A stretch of 64,000 bases of DNA from Cyanoderma ruficeps (taxonomy: Eukaryota > Chordata > Aves > Passeriformes > Timaliidae): NCBI GenBank assembly GCA_008694505.1, contig VZDJ01007749.1:531970-595969 (forward strand). Direction: 5' to 3'. A model generated the notes under the pieces. That model was not told the origin of the DNA, did no database searches, and was given only the letters and a program-made list of their open reading frames with translations. Shown piece by piece: positions 47,259 to 60,400 of this stretch. Position numbers and translations under genes: made by a program. Position 1 is the stretch's first letter. Each line of letters begins with the position of its first letter.

Positions 47259-47780
47259 TGTAGCAAGGCACATTTTGGGTTTTCTAATGTTCTGTATGCT
47301 TTGTTATATGTTTATAATGGTTTGTTCCTACACCCCCATCCCCAAACCCCCCAGTGGTGTTTCCCTTGTGATATGCCTTGTCAATCACCTTGTAAGATCT
47401 GGAAGATTCTGGGGAAAAAGCCCTAGGATTCACAAGGTACCCTGGTACCACCTTCTTTCATTGTTCTGTTAAGTTTCTGTTAAGTTTTCTGGGTCACACC
47501 CTCCCTCCCCTTAGTTTGGTTCTAAGTTCTCCCCTGCTCAGTGTTCGCCTCCTGTACTTAAGGTGGGGACAGAGGGGCTGCTGGTCACTCTCATTCTCTC
47601 TGCACTGTTCATCTGCACATGGAGGTAACCAGGTGGAATAAAGCCAGGTGAAACCCAAGGGAGAGTCCACTCTTTCTTCCACACCGTCGACCACACTTCA
47701 GCCTGAGGTTAAGACCCACCAAGCCTTATATAGTTGCCAGAGAGCGAGCTAGCCAGTGAAGCAGCTTCAGGACACAACTA
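47259..47780 (+). mobile_element. LTR-like element B, sense, with 8-bp flanking direct repeat
   Basis: Same family as element A. It starts TGTAGCAAGG. TATTGGTC occurs immediately before (47251-47258) and immediately after (47781-47788), a candidate target duplication. The right end is CAACTA and not the canonical CA, so the boundary is uncertain. GGAATAAAGCC at about 47636 is a poly(A)-type signal. No coding part. Confidence 0.55.
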
Positions 47781-47788
47781 TATTGGTC

Positions 47789-48536
47789 TCTCTGGGAAAG
47801 TCTGCAGTGTCTAGGAGAGGCCTTATCAGATGAGAATAATCCCTTGCCTCAGCTGCAAGATTTTGCCTTTTTAATCTCTCCTAGTAGGTCCATGAGAGTC
47901 TAAATCGATGTGGGAAGTGGGGAGTCTGTCAACCATCTACAGCTGTTAATGCTCCTTTTGTTATACAAGGCACATGTTTGGACAAACCATTGGGTAAAAT
48001 GACATGGTTTCTTATTATTTTCATTTTTCCCCCCGCCCCTTTATTTGGTCCTCGAATTTAGAAGAGTTTGACAAGAGCCTGTGCTGGTGAGACTGTGAGT
48101 GAGCAGCTTTGCTAGAGCACCTGCAGCAACTCCAGTTGTCAGCAGGAGATGCTCCTGGAAGCAAAACTGAAGGAGGAGAAATGCTTCATAGGAGTACTTC
48201 AGGTGATTTCTGCATACACTTGTACTTTGTTTTAATTCTTTGTTGATCTTGCAGTGAAACCTAAGCCTTCTTTGGTATTTTAGAGACTTCTTGGAGTTAA
48301 TTCTTTCAAGACTTCTTCAAAGCAGATGGTTCTTAACTTCTATCACAGACTATTTCTGGTGAATTTCTTGCTTTTTGCTTTGGCTGCCAGTACTTTGAAT
48401 TTTACTTTTTTCTAATATAAACACTTAGCGGTAGGGTTTTGGTTTTTTTTCTTCCAGACGTGTGCTTATATAAAGTCCAGAAATGCAGCCCACCAAACCA
48501 AAACTGTAGTTAAATTCCTACTATTTTAACAGGTTT
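47789..48536. other. No feature recognised
   Basis: Unique-looking sequence with no exon or repeat seen. Confidence 0.5.
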
Positions 48537-48998
48537 TGAGACACTGGAGGATGTCCAGAGAAGGACAACAAAGCTGGTGAGGGATCTAGAGAGCAAGTCC
48601 TATGAGGAGAGGCTGAGGGAGCTGGGGGTGTTCAGCCTAGAGAAAAAGAAACTCAGGGGAGACCTTCTCACTCTCTACAAATCCCTGGAAGGAGGGTGTA
48701 GCCAGGTGTGGGCTGACCTCTTCTTCTAGACAACCAGGACAAGAGGACACAGCCTCAAGATGCATCAGGGGAGGCTGAGGTTAAATATCAGGAAGAATTT
48801 CTTCATGGGAATGGTTGTCAAGCATTGGAATGGGCTGCCCAGGGAGATGGTGGAGTCACCGTTCCTGGAAGTGTTCAGTAAATGACTGGATGTGACATTT
48901 AGTGCTATGGTTTAATTGGTAGGGTGGTGTTTGGTCAAAGGTTGGACTTGGTGATCTTGGAGATTTTTTCCAGTCTTCATGATTATGTGATTATAAGG
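48537..48998 (+). mobile_element. CR1 LINE 3' end, sense
   Basis: Long, readily recognised CR1 3' region: GAGAGGCTGAGGGAGCTGGG, GGGAGACCTTCTCACTCTCT, AATATCAGGAAGAATTTCTT, TGGGCTGCCCAGGGAGATGG, and the terminal ATGATTATGTGATTATA resembling the CR1 8-bp end repeats. It is 5'-truncated, as usual, and the best preserved CR1 in the window. Confidence 0.92.
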
Positions 48999-50456
48999 GT
49001 TTCTCCTTTTCAGTGATTGCTTTTTGGGGATCTGACAATTTGCAGGTGTTTTTTATATATTGATTTATATCTTGATTTGTATCAGTAAGAACGTTTTACA
49101 CATACTCTTTAAGGTGAAGGTAAATAAGGGATCTTTCTATGATTCTGTGCTCATCACCTATGGTGTAAATCAGAACTAAAACCCTTTGTTAACCTGGAGT
49201 TGGCATTGGCAAGATCAGTGACCTAAATTGTTACTCCCCACATACTCAGACCACTACATCCCATGCTTAAGCCTAGAAAGTTCCTACAGCTTCAAATTAC
49301 AAATGGAGTTGGAATGCACTAAAAGAATCCATTGAGACTACAACAGCAATAATTCTTTAGGTATTATGAATATTGTGTCTATTTATGACTTCATTTGTTA
49401 TGTTTGGGAAGGGAATCTGTTAAGAAATTTTTTTGAGAATGGTTTCTGTTTAATGACTCTCCATAAGTGAGACGTACGGGCTATTTCCAGAACAGAAATG
49501 TATTGGCGTAGTGGTACTAATGCGCTAATTTCAGTTTCATTTCTGTTTACTGGGTAAATGAGCAAATGTGAAAAATGAAACTAAATTTGTCTAATTTGTT
49601 CCACCACCAATTTTTCAGGTTATATTTACAGTACTAAATACACAGCATTTTTTCTGATTTCTGTTTGGATTGTGTTGGGAAAAAAAAAACTGGCTATGTC
49701 AGTTCTCCAGCATTTTTTAAGGATACTTATTTTAGGGATACACTAATAAAATAAAACCAACCAAGGATAAAGGAGCAGCTCAGGAGTGTGAGGACAATTT
49801 TGAATTACACATTCGTGTGTTGCTGCTCAGTTTGCTGTTCAGTTTGCAAAGTTGGAGAACTTAAGAAAGTTTCTACCCCTTGGTAATGGTTATCATTCCT
49901 TTAGCCTGGGTTTTTAGACTTTCACTGATTTACCATTTGATACAGTTTTACAGGTTTAGTTGTACTTTTGGGCATTGTAATGTCAAAATTTGATGTTTTC
50001 AATCTAATTTTGGTTGCAAGCAGGTCTGCAAAACCTTTTGGAGTCGGAATAGAAAACATGTAACACTTAAGTAGGACTGTAGATAGTAATGAGCAATGAA
50101 TATGATTTATAGTCCCACTTCTTAAATATTTTTTTTATTTTTAGCATGCAATATGCCACTAATAATATGTGTCTATATGAACCCAACAGTCTGTCAGTTG
50201 AGGAAGATTATTGGTATGTGAATTAACCACTGTGTCCTCTACATGCAGGAAGTGATTATCCTCTGTATTATGTTATTTTAGTGCAATTTTAATAGTTCAG
50301 CAGAAGTAACTAATACCAAAGGATTACATTTTTAGTATTTTATTAACTTAATGACAGGGTGAGCAATATGGTGGTTCTTCAGCAGACCATTGTGCTGGTC
50401 TGGAGAACTATGCAGTCCCAAATCTTTAAAATGCTATTCCTTGAAGATAGGGTCAT
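48999..50456. other. No gene recognised
   Basis: AT-rich sequence with no exon or clear repeat. Several short T or A runs occur. Confidence 0.5.
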
Positions 50457-52461
50457 TGTGGTGGTGTGGTTTTGTTAAGTTATTGTGAAGTTATTTTCCC
50501 AATGGTTTGTACCGGTTTTCCCCAACATGTTTTGGTTTTATCCCAGGTTTTCCCATCCCTTGCACAGCTGTCATTCACCTCCTAGACACACCTGTTACCT
50601 CATTTACACAATGTCAATCCTTCCTAAATCCTTCCCTTAGTTCCAGAGAGTTCCCTGTCAATCTTTGCTGTCTCTACCCCCTGCCTAAACTCTACCTGGG
50701 AATTCCCCTATTCTTCGATGTCCCGTTGGCCCATGTGACCCTTTCCACTCCCCTCGCCTTCCCTCTAGGTTGTCAGATCGTGAACCCCTCCTGATTCCTG
50801 TTATGGTTTTGGTTTGCTTATCTGAGTCACGGCATGATTTATGTGGTGGTTTTACGTTTGCTGAATTTTGTTTGCTAATTGGGAGATAGGATTTTGGGAG
50901 AAAAAGGCAAAACCAGGCTCAACTTAAAAGTAAAACAGATAGATTTTATTAAGATTTATTTTATACACTTAAGAGAAGAAAATAAGAAAAAAAAAAACCC
51001 AAAAAAACCCACAAATGAATTTTTAAACCAACCCTTTCTTCCACCACAAACTGTTCATTTTCTACAAACAATGTAAAGAGGCAAAACTCAGAACTCCAGG
51101 TCAGTACCACTTATAAAACAGTATTTCATTCAGCCTTTGAGAGAGAAAAGTCTCTCTTTTTGTTTGGTAACTTTCCACAAGAGCAAACAGTCTGCCTGTG
51201 GCTTCCAACTCACACAAAAGCAGCCTGCCCAGGAGATTCTGCAGCCGTGGAACTTCCCATATCATGTAGCCTTTCCCATGACTACATATGGGCCATAGAC
51301 TCACAGATTGGGGTGGTACCTTTTAAAAATGAGCAGTTTCAAAGGCAAAGGATTTTTTTTTTCAACTCAGGGAACAGAGATGTCTTCTCACTTCTTCACT
51401 GCTAGAGGATTCTTCTCATCTCTCTCTCTTCAACCTCTCATGAGGTCACAAAATCACAGCTGCTACTTCAATATTCACTCAGTTCATCACAGATACCTTT
51501 GCTCAAATTCACTAATCTCCCCAGTTTATATTGTCCACAACTTAAAAGATTATTCTACCATATTACAGTCTGTTACCACAATCCTTAGGAGATTTTCAGC
51601 CTAGAACCAAGGCAACTTGTCATCTCTATCACTTAAAAAGTCACTCTTCCTTTACTGACTTTGAGATCGCCACCTTGACCCTTTACATGTCTCCAGTTTG
51701 GCCTTTTTTCTCATCTCTGAAAAGGGTTAGACTTTAAGAAAGTCTCAATCTCTGTCAGGAAAGAGTTAAAGCTTGCCCAGGCCTTCGGTGGCCATGTGAT
51801 CTTGGCTGTAGCAGCTGCAAAGGTTTCAAATTCATGCCAGTGGGGCTGGTGGACACCTTTTTTTACCCCCCTTGATCTGAAGCTGTGAGCCCCTCGCAGC
51901 TGCTCTTTGAGGCCCAGCGTAGGGTGGGGGGACAGATCCCATCCTCCTCCTGGGCCAGGGGTGCCGGCAGCCAGGGGCATGGGGTATGGCCTTGCCACAA
52001 CCTGCCCCAATCCCCGCTGCAGCCCTCTTCAGCTGCCCATGATGTTACCTGGTCGCCAGACTGGAGGAAAAGAGGAAGTCTCAAACCCAGCTTCAGCTCT
52101 ATATATGGGTATTACCAAAAGTCACATTCTGTTTTCTGAGTGGTCAGAACTGCATGTCAATCCAAACTCTGACCCCTAATAGGTCTCTGTCTTTTCCAGC
52201 AAATTTTAAGGTCCCAACAGAGCATATTCTATTAACCGAAAAAACCCCAAACTGTATCAACCCATGACAACTCCCCTCCCTGTTATATCCCCGATTAGTT
52301 GAAGAATTGTATCCTCTCCCCATTCCTCCCCCATTTAAAAGGCTGTGTAAGCTCGGACTTTTTGGGTTTTTTGCCACTGCACCCCTTGGGGAAATAAATC
52401 CTTTGAGCAGCACATGAGAAACTCCTCCCTGTTCTTTGCTCTGATCCACAGCGCATCACAA
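50457..52461 (+). mobile_element. LTR-like element (outer), sense, interrupted by a second LTR
   Basis: The left part 50457-50841 starts TGTGGTGGTGTGG. The right part, about 52250-52461, holds a TATA-like ATTTAAAAGG and AATAAA at 52391, then ends near GCGCATCACA. That is the order expected for the U3-R-U5 of one LTR. No matching target duplication is evident. The interior is taken up by an unrelated element. Confidence 0.5.
50842..52250 (-). mobile_element. LTR-like element (inner), antisense, relative of the 5.6 kb element
   Basis: Starts TGTGGTGGTTTTACG and shares an ordered series of blocks with 5627-6925. AATAAA-type signals read on the minus strand (TTTTATTAAG and TTTATT near the left end). 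Unlike its relative it keeps a normal C content. The right border is approximate. I see no coding part. Confidence 0.5.
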
Positions 52462-53630
52462 CTGACTGCTGTTTGAGAGCAGCTGCGCTGCTGCCTGATC
52501 CAGCAGCCCTGCTTTATTGCTATGCAAGGCTGAAGTGGCGTGGGAGCCGGGGTGAGTGCGAGCTATCTGGGGTTTCTCCGGCTTTGCGTCAGGTAATTCT
52601 TCACTACGTAGAAAAGAATTGCCACATGTCACACATGTAGGTTTCAGGAAGGTGAGTCGGGATGTTACTCCAGAGTTTGCCTGGGAATCCCATGACTTGC
52701 ACCTGACTGGCAGCATTTAGGAGCAAAGATACTCATTACAGATTAAAAATGTTTAAGACTGCAAAGTAATGAGGAGATGCTTGAGCTTAACCTTTAGAAA
52801 AAAGAGTATCTTTGGCTGAGCTGTCATTGAAGCTGTGCATCAGATTGAGGGTTCTTACCAGGCTTATGAGGGTTTTCCTTAAACTCTTCATGAATGAAAG
52901 ATGGACTGGTAATGTTGTCAGTACCAGAAATGTATTTAAATTAAAAACAGCCTTTGCAACTTTTCCAACACTATGAAGTTTGCAATCTCTGAGCAGCATC
53001 AATAAATGAGTACCAGAGTGTCTCTCCCCCCAACCCTTGTTAGCTGGGGAGGATGCAGGTCAGAGGGGCGAGTTATGGAATAAGATTGTTCTTCTGCTTC
53101 AATATCTCAGTGTTCAGAAGAAGGAAATATTAATTTTAGCTGCAGCTCACATGCTTGTCTCCAAACTCCAGGGAAGCCTGGATCTAAACGCATACCATGG
53201 GCACAAGTATCACTGTAAAAGGGACTGCTGGGTCATATCAAGTATCAATTTCTGGTTCCAATTAAAACACATTATAACACTCAGAATAATAGAAAACAGG
53301 GTGTTAGAGGCACCTGAGCCTCTGTGTGCAATGTAATTTACATAGCCAGTCAGAGATGTAAATCAGTGCTGAAGCACACGTTGTTATGAGAATATTACTC
53401 AATAAGAATTGCTGTTCTTCAAAACAATCTCAGTCATGAGAAAAAAAAATTAAAACGTAGTTATTCCATTATGTCTCACAGATAATTAGTGACTCCAGAT
53501 ATTTGAAGTAATCTGGCATTGCTAATACTGGTGACAGAGCTACACCTTTAACACTTGATAACACAACCCTTTCCAGCCTCCCAGGAGGGTTCCTTTGCTA
53601 GCTCAATTGCTTGTTAGGCTTTAAGGGTAA
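52462..53630. other. No gene recognised
   Basis: No exon or clear repeat is recognised on either strand. Confidence 0.5.
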
Positions 53631-53953
53631 TGTAACAGGGACAGAATAAAGGATCAAAAGAGGCTCTTACCCTGCAATGTTTCAAGACGTTTATTCTCCC
53701 AAGGAACCCAGGGTGCAAGAGAGCAAACCAGGAAGGGCAGGGGCTTTTTAGCTCCCCTATTAGGTCAAAGGGGGAAGGAAAGGTGAAACTATCTGGTAAC
53801 ATGTTACAGGGGTCTGGGGAAAACCCATTCCCCGGAGGAATACAACAAATACCTGGATGTTGTGTGGGGCTGGGGCCGCCTGCAAGAGCCAGACTTCCTT
53901 GCTGAGACCTCCTCTGGGAAACTCAGCTCTTTGAAGAGGTGCCTTGTAGAACA
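53631..53953 (-). mobile_element. LTR-like element, antisense, avian ERVK-like
   Basis: Starts TGTAACAGGGACAG. GACGTTTATTCTCC reads as an AATAAA signal on the minus strand near this end. Length, about 320 bp, fits a solo LTR ending near TAGAACA. No target duplication is confirmed, so the borders are tentative. Confidence 0.4.
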
Positions 53954-56936
53954 TAATTGCAGTCTAGACTTTGTACTTTCAGAAGGCCTCATCAGCCTCA
54001 TCTCTGTCTTCTGGGAACTTGGCTTGATGCTGTAATTGAATCAAATTGACACTTAATTAGTTAGATTCTATTCAGGAAGGATAGGTTATTGAAAAATACT
54101 CACTGACTTTCTCTGTGTGCCATGCTGTGCCCAAAGCCAAAGCTGCACAGCTGGATGTAAATCCTAAACCAGCTCCCAGTATTAGGATAGTCCCTGTATT
54201 TGAGATGCAGTGCTTTGCCATTTCATGTGGCACAGCTTGAAGGTAAATCTAAGCAGGTGGGCACGGTGTTGTCTGTCCCTAGGTTTGTAGGGTTTTGATT
54301 TAATAAATATGCTCCAGAAACATGCAATCCCCCTACTTTGGATTAATTTAGGATACTTCTTGTAACAGGAGAAGTTTATGTTTCTTAAGAAGAAGTTTAT
54401 GATTCTTAAGTAATGCAGTTGAAACAGATAAGCAGCAGGAGCATCAACTGCCTTATCTGCTGTCAGGTGGCTTTAATCCAGTGAATTTACTGTGCAGGGC
54501 ACCTGGTAAGCAGATAATGCTGTGCTGCTTATTTAAATAAGGTCTGCTAATCTCTAAACCTCTTGCCTGGCTAGTCCAACATATGCTTTCAAAGGATGGT
54601 ACGTAGTAATTAATTACTGTGATCAGGTTTAGTGAGGGTTGTAGAAAATCTGAAATAAAAAAGTGACTGTGTGAAGGCTAAATTTGGTAAAACCAATTGC
54701 GTCCCTCTCCATAGGAAGAAAGCCATAAAGAAAAATGACTTGTTATTGCCCTGGAGAAGAGTATCTTTACTCTATGCTTATATCAAACATCTTGTATTAG
54801 ACCCCAGATTTTGTTGAGCAACAAGAATATCTTCGAATGCATGGAAAGAGGTCTGAAGATACAGGAGATGAAAGTAGAGGTTAGGAAATAGGTTCAATTA
54901 CAGGTTGTGTGAGACAAAACAACAGGGCAAAAATGCCAGTCTGATTTTAGTATTTTATCACATAGAAGTAATTGTGTGGTAATGTGTAGCTCTTACCTAG
55001 ACCCTATAGAACTAAGCTTGTATTTAAAATTATGGAGTATTTGTATTTTCTTCTGGTTTTTATTATCCATGAAAAAATGCTTAGACTTCTGTATTTACGA
55101 GCTTTTACCAAAATAATTTAAGCTTTATAATGCCATTAAAATTATTACTCAGTTACATTAAAAGTGCAGGATTTTAAGATTTACTTAGTTTTAAATATTG
55201 ATTTATATTTCAGATATCATTGAGATGTCAAATGTATTTCAGTAAAACTTTTTTTAGCTGGATGTAACTTTTAAAAGTGTTTACGAGAGTTTGATGTTTT
55301 GTTCTTTGCAGTTTACCAGTTACCAGTGACAAAGCAAAATTACCATTTTCTTAAAGAGAGCTGGGCTTTTGGGTCTCTCCCCTCTATATTCTTTGGCCAT
55401 CGCTTAAAAAATTGTTTTCTTCTGGTTGAAGTCAAACATGAAGTCCCTTAATGTGGAAAGAGGAAACCATTTTAAAAAACTACACTAGAGTGTGTACAAG
55501 AGAACCTTTGACACAAATCTCTTGGAAAATGGCAAATTATTAAAGATTTTTTTAAAATTTCACTTAGCACATATTATTTCCCATTCAGAAGGAAATTCAG
55601 GGATGTTTGTAACATCTAGGCAGGAATGATGTGGCTTTTTATCCTACATAACACCATAATAGTTGCTCATACCCACAGCATTCCCCACTTACCCAATTAA
55701 GCCATCATTAAAAGTTTTTCACACACTCTAAAGATTTGAAATGTAAGCTAGACCAATTCCTGAATATGTACAAATGCAATCTCTGGTGGAAGGAGAATTT
55801 GAAGTGCTTGTTAATTCTGTATCTAAAACCTCCAAAAACTAAACATACTTCATCTGAGGGTTTTTTTTCTCTCTTCTTCAAAAGTGCCTACCTGGTAGCA
55901 CTGGAATTAGATGTGGGATAGCAAAATGCTGCAGAGGAGGGTGCTGCCTGAGGCTGAGGCATTCCCCTTTGAAAGCAGATACACTTTCTTCCAGCCTAAC
56001 TTCCTTTCAAAAAGAAACAGAGAGCTATCTGATTGCATTACCAAGGGTGATACTGTCAAATTGACTTTAGAATTGTCTTTGATGGTTTACTGCTCTTAGG
56101 ATATAAATCAGGCAAGGATTTGCTAAAAGAATAGCAAAGCTGTGCCTGTGTATTGTTTTCTTTATTATTTTAGTGCTATTGTGTGCAAAATTTTATATCA
56201 AAATTGTAGAGGAGTGATTGACTATGTAGGATTTACCTGGTAGATAAGGATGCTCTTAATTTCATTTTGGAGTTAATGAGCTGGGAGGGACTCCCTCCAC
56301 CTGCAGAGCAAAACCTTTCAGGCTAGGAAGAGGATGCTGCCTGGGCTGCCAGCAGTCCCTTTGGTGAGTGATGCAATAGGCAAAAACCCCACTGTATGCT
56401 CTAATTTCCAGAACTTAAGTGAGAAACAGTGCTCCTACCCAAGACCTACAGAACATCAAATAATCAACAGTAATTATCCAGAACCCAGGGAGGGGCAGAA
56501 AGTTACCTTTGCAGAAAAAAAAATATTTGAATGCATTTTACTGATTGTGGTGTTTATTTCATGCATGTCATGTTTAAAAGCTGTATTTTTGATATGTGTC
56601 CACTTCCAAGTAATGTGTGTGCCCCATCCTGAGTGCTCTAGAAAGTCCTAGAGATGCCGTCACATGAGCCCCAGCACAGGTGACAAGGTGATGCTGAGTT
56701 CACACATCAACCCATGCTCCCAGTACAGCTCCAAGCTCAAATGAGGGAAAAAACTGGAAGATGGTGACATGACCTTGCTTTTTAGAGACTACCTTTGATA
56801 CCCGAAGGGAGCTGGGATTCACTCTGGGAACTGGGTAGAGTTCACTGTGGAGGCCCCGGGGCCTGCCACCAGGAGAGATACTCTTTTAAATTAGGGTGAG
56901 AAAAACCTTCCTCCCATGTGCCTTTGCAGCCGCATG
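53954..56936. other. No gene recognised
   Basis: No exon seen. A small tandem duplication of AGAAGTTTATG (about 54370-54400) is present. Much of 54.9-55.7 kb is AT-rich. Confidence 0.5.
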
Positions 56937-57460
56937 TTAATATTTCTTAGGTTTCATTGTTTCATTGGTTTGTCAAGTTATGTCACCCTGTTCAGCCCCC
57001 ATTCACCATATATGCACCCCTCCTAGAATGTTCTTCCTTCTCTTGAACCCCATTGGCTTATTTTTGCTGCAGTGTTCCACCCCTGTGATCCCATTAGACC
57101 CCCAGTTACTAGCCACCCCTTTTCACCATTTTTCCCTATCCCTATTGGACCTTGACCTTCAGAAACACCCCTTTTATCTGGTAAAAATTGGATCTGGTAT
57201 TGGCCTGGATCCTTGGCCCCATTTTGGCTCTCGTGCCTGGAACATATTCGAGGCTGGACCCACTATGCATGTGCCGATGATAAACAGCCCTCCGATTTCC
57301 AAATGGGACACGTCTCCTCGCCTTTATTGTCAGCCCTTTATTAGCAGAGAGCACTGGGCCCCAAAGGCGCAGGTTGCTCTCAGGGACATGCTGTTGCATG
57401 ATGCTACAATTCACGTGGGAAAACCCAGGTATGGGCAGGGAATGTCAATGAGCACTGCAC
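56937..57460 (+). mobile_element. Possible LTR, sense
   Basis: C-rich, CpG-containing sequence that differs sharply from its AT-rich surroundings. It holds GGTTTGTCAAG and CCCCCATTCACC words like elements A and B, and an ATAAAC signal at about 57281. It produces a 167-codon open frame with no recognisable domain. Borders and family are uncertain. Confidence 0.35.
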
Positions 57461-60400
57461 CTTCCTAACACGATTTGTTTAGCCTCTTGGAAAATTTGGG
57501 AGATGCTAATGAGTTTTAGTTGATTACATTTCCTTGACAATATCCCACTGACTTTGTGTATTAGTTTTGGATTTTGATTTGTATTTATAGCAAATAAATA
57601 GCAAAGTGTCTGCCCTGGTATCTTAGCACTTTATAGCAACTAAAATGCAAACAGCAGAAATTATCATAATAAATGTTTACAGCTTACAGAAATGTCAGTT
57701 CTATAATCAAAACGAGGTTGGCCAAAAGAAAAAAATTCAATTGTTCTTTGTCTTCAAATGCCCCTTCCAGAAAAACACATTTTGTGTATGGAATTTATGA
57801 TACTATATATATTGTTCTTGAAAACTTGTGCTCAAATGCCTTCAGTACTGACTCATATCTAACAAAATTCTTCTTCGAAGGGTGATAAAACTGTGTTAAT
57901 GCTATCTGAATTTCTTTGGAATATATTTAGTATTAATTGGTATAAGTTTTTTGGAATGACAAAGGGAGTTGCCTGGAGAAATTTCATTACAGCTCTTTCC
58001 TTGTTTCCACTTCCATTTGAAAATTTACATATGAAAAGCATGACTACCTTCTTTCACTGTTGTTATGTGCATGCAAGTTGCCTACCTCTGAACAAAAGCT
58101 GTGATAGTGAGCCTGTCATTAATATTTTTGAAGGAATGTGTTTGATGAGAAGCAAGGATATGATGGGCAACTGAATTGCCCAGGCTTTTGGGAAGCATCC
58201 TTGATGGTCTTACTGAGATTACAGCAGGTGAGAAGCTCTATCTTTGCACAGTGGGCTCAGTTTCCAGTGACCAAACACAGAGGAAGCAGAGAGGGAGGGG
58301 AAGAAAATGTCGCAAGTTTTCCCTTTTTCATTCTCTCAACCAACAGCTGGTAGGAAGGGCAGCTGCTCTGCTGAGATACAGCCTTTCCCACTCCAACAGG
58401 ACTAAAAGCTTGAGCTGAGCTAAGCTCATCACATGGCTGAGCATGGGAAATTAAAAGTGGAATGTTCAGGCTGGCAAGTTCAAGAACTGGTGTTCACACC
58501 TCTAGTTGACATCTGCCCCTGGCACACTGAACGTAATGCCCATTGTGTCACCTTTATGACAGAAACCACTAATTTTTTTCCACATATATGGGAGTAAAAA
58601 GTGACATAATGAAATATTTTTTTTTAGATAAACTTTTTCTTTGGACCCCTGCAATATTGTAAAACTAAAAAATTTTGCTTCAAGAAGGTGCTGTCTTCTG
58701 GCAGCTGTTGCTTGCTCACCATCCTTGTACAAATGAGTCAGTTTTCTTCTCAGCTTGGAGCTTTTTTAGGAAGAGAAGGTTGTGTTTTTAGAGGAAAGAC
58801 AGAAGGGTGTCCCTCTTAACTTTGTATTTAGTATAACTTTTGAGCTGCACAAGACAAAGTTTAATAACAAATCTAAAAGTTTCAGTGCAACCCCCAGCTT
58901 CTTTTGTGCCTTAAAAGAACTGTTTAGGGACTTGATGTATATGCAGTTGTCTTCAAAGACATATTTCATATTATGATCGAAAATGGAAAGTGTGCAATGG
59001 AAGAGTTTCCTAAGAAGCTGAATTTTGCTGCAATCCAAAGTAAGACTTTCATTTTAGAACAACAAAGATACTGTAAAACATCTGAATATTAGGATTGAAC
59101 TGAGTGAAGCAAATATCACTTTAAAAAACATTTATTCATGTTTTTTGATTGCGAGTATGACTGAATGATGTTGTTTTGTAGAAGCAATGAGTAAAGCTGA
59201 ATGCAGGTCATTAGGGGAGTAGGCTGGAGCCAAGATTTACATTTGGGAAGCTTGCTGCCTTTTTTTGTTTGAAAACAACATCAAAACTACAAAAGTGCAA
59301 TAGGTTTTAGTGTTTTTTAGAGACTGCCATAAAAAAATCCCATTTTTAATGGTAAGAATGTGCTAAAACATTTGATCTCACTGCCTCTGTCATTAAGGAA
59401 GAAATAATTGAAGATTAGGATAATCACGTCCTAATGTCTACAGTGAATGACTCTAAAGCTTCCCTTTATACTCTTTCCCAGTCCCTAATTGCTATTACAC
59501 CACTGATGACTGGAGCAGTTTTATTTCAAGGTCGAATTGGTGCAGTTTTGTTCATATTCTGGCCATGAGGCTTTGCTGGCTCACTTTAAGCAACATCCCT
59601 TTCAAGGTATTTAAATACACCTTAAGATAGGGGGAAATTCTGCATTGTTCCACTGAACATTTTGGATCTGTGTCTTCTGGATTGACCTTCTCAGGTTGTT
59701 TAGCTTTTAGAAGCTGAGTTTCCAACAAAATGTTTCCAGGAAGTAGCACTGCAGAAATTAAGTGGCATCCACAAGACATCCTACTATATATAGGCAACCA
59801 AAATTAACATGCATAACAGGAATTGGCATGAGGTGTGAATAAAATTCCTAGCCCAATGTCATAAAGAATGATATCAGGCTTATGGAGCCAACAAAAAGCA
59901 AAATCTATTTTTACTGAAACCCCTTTGAACACTTCCACCTCTCCACCTGAGTCTGTGGTTAATCCTTGTGACCATCCTGAGGGGTTTCTTTCAGTCTTCA
60001 GCCCTCTCCCTATAAAAGGTGGTTTGTGTCAGCTAATTTGGGGCTGGACTAGGTTTCTGAATTGAAGCAGTCTTCACTTTTTTCTTGTTTGCTCTCTCTA
60101 ATGTCTTCATTGCGATTGCTACAAAGCCGAGTCCTGACAAGTGACAATATAATATTCTCCAAACAGACGGGCTAGCAGGGCCCTCGCCTGTGGTATTCAA
60201 ACTGCATCATGCAAAACAAAGTGAGTGCTTTTGGAAGAAATTTGTGTAGAGACGGAGAGACTGAAGCAAGGAGTGTGACCAGGTCTGTGGAGGGCTCAGC
60301 TCAAGCCTCTGCATTCTGCAGAGGGTTTGCCATACAGAAAGGTGCCTTCTTGAAGACTCGGAATGAAAACTCAGCCCTGTTAAAATCCAGGGATTGCCAC

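Noticed and set aside
56965..57468. 167-codon open frame
   Set aside because: Lies wholly inside a C-rich LTR-like segment and shows no retroviral or host domain.
60000..60130. TATA-box-like CCTATAAAAGG suggesting a promoter or LTR
   Set aside because: No downstream exon, no LTR ends and no target duplication could be found.
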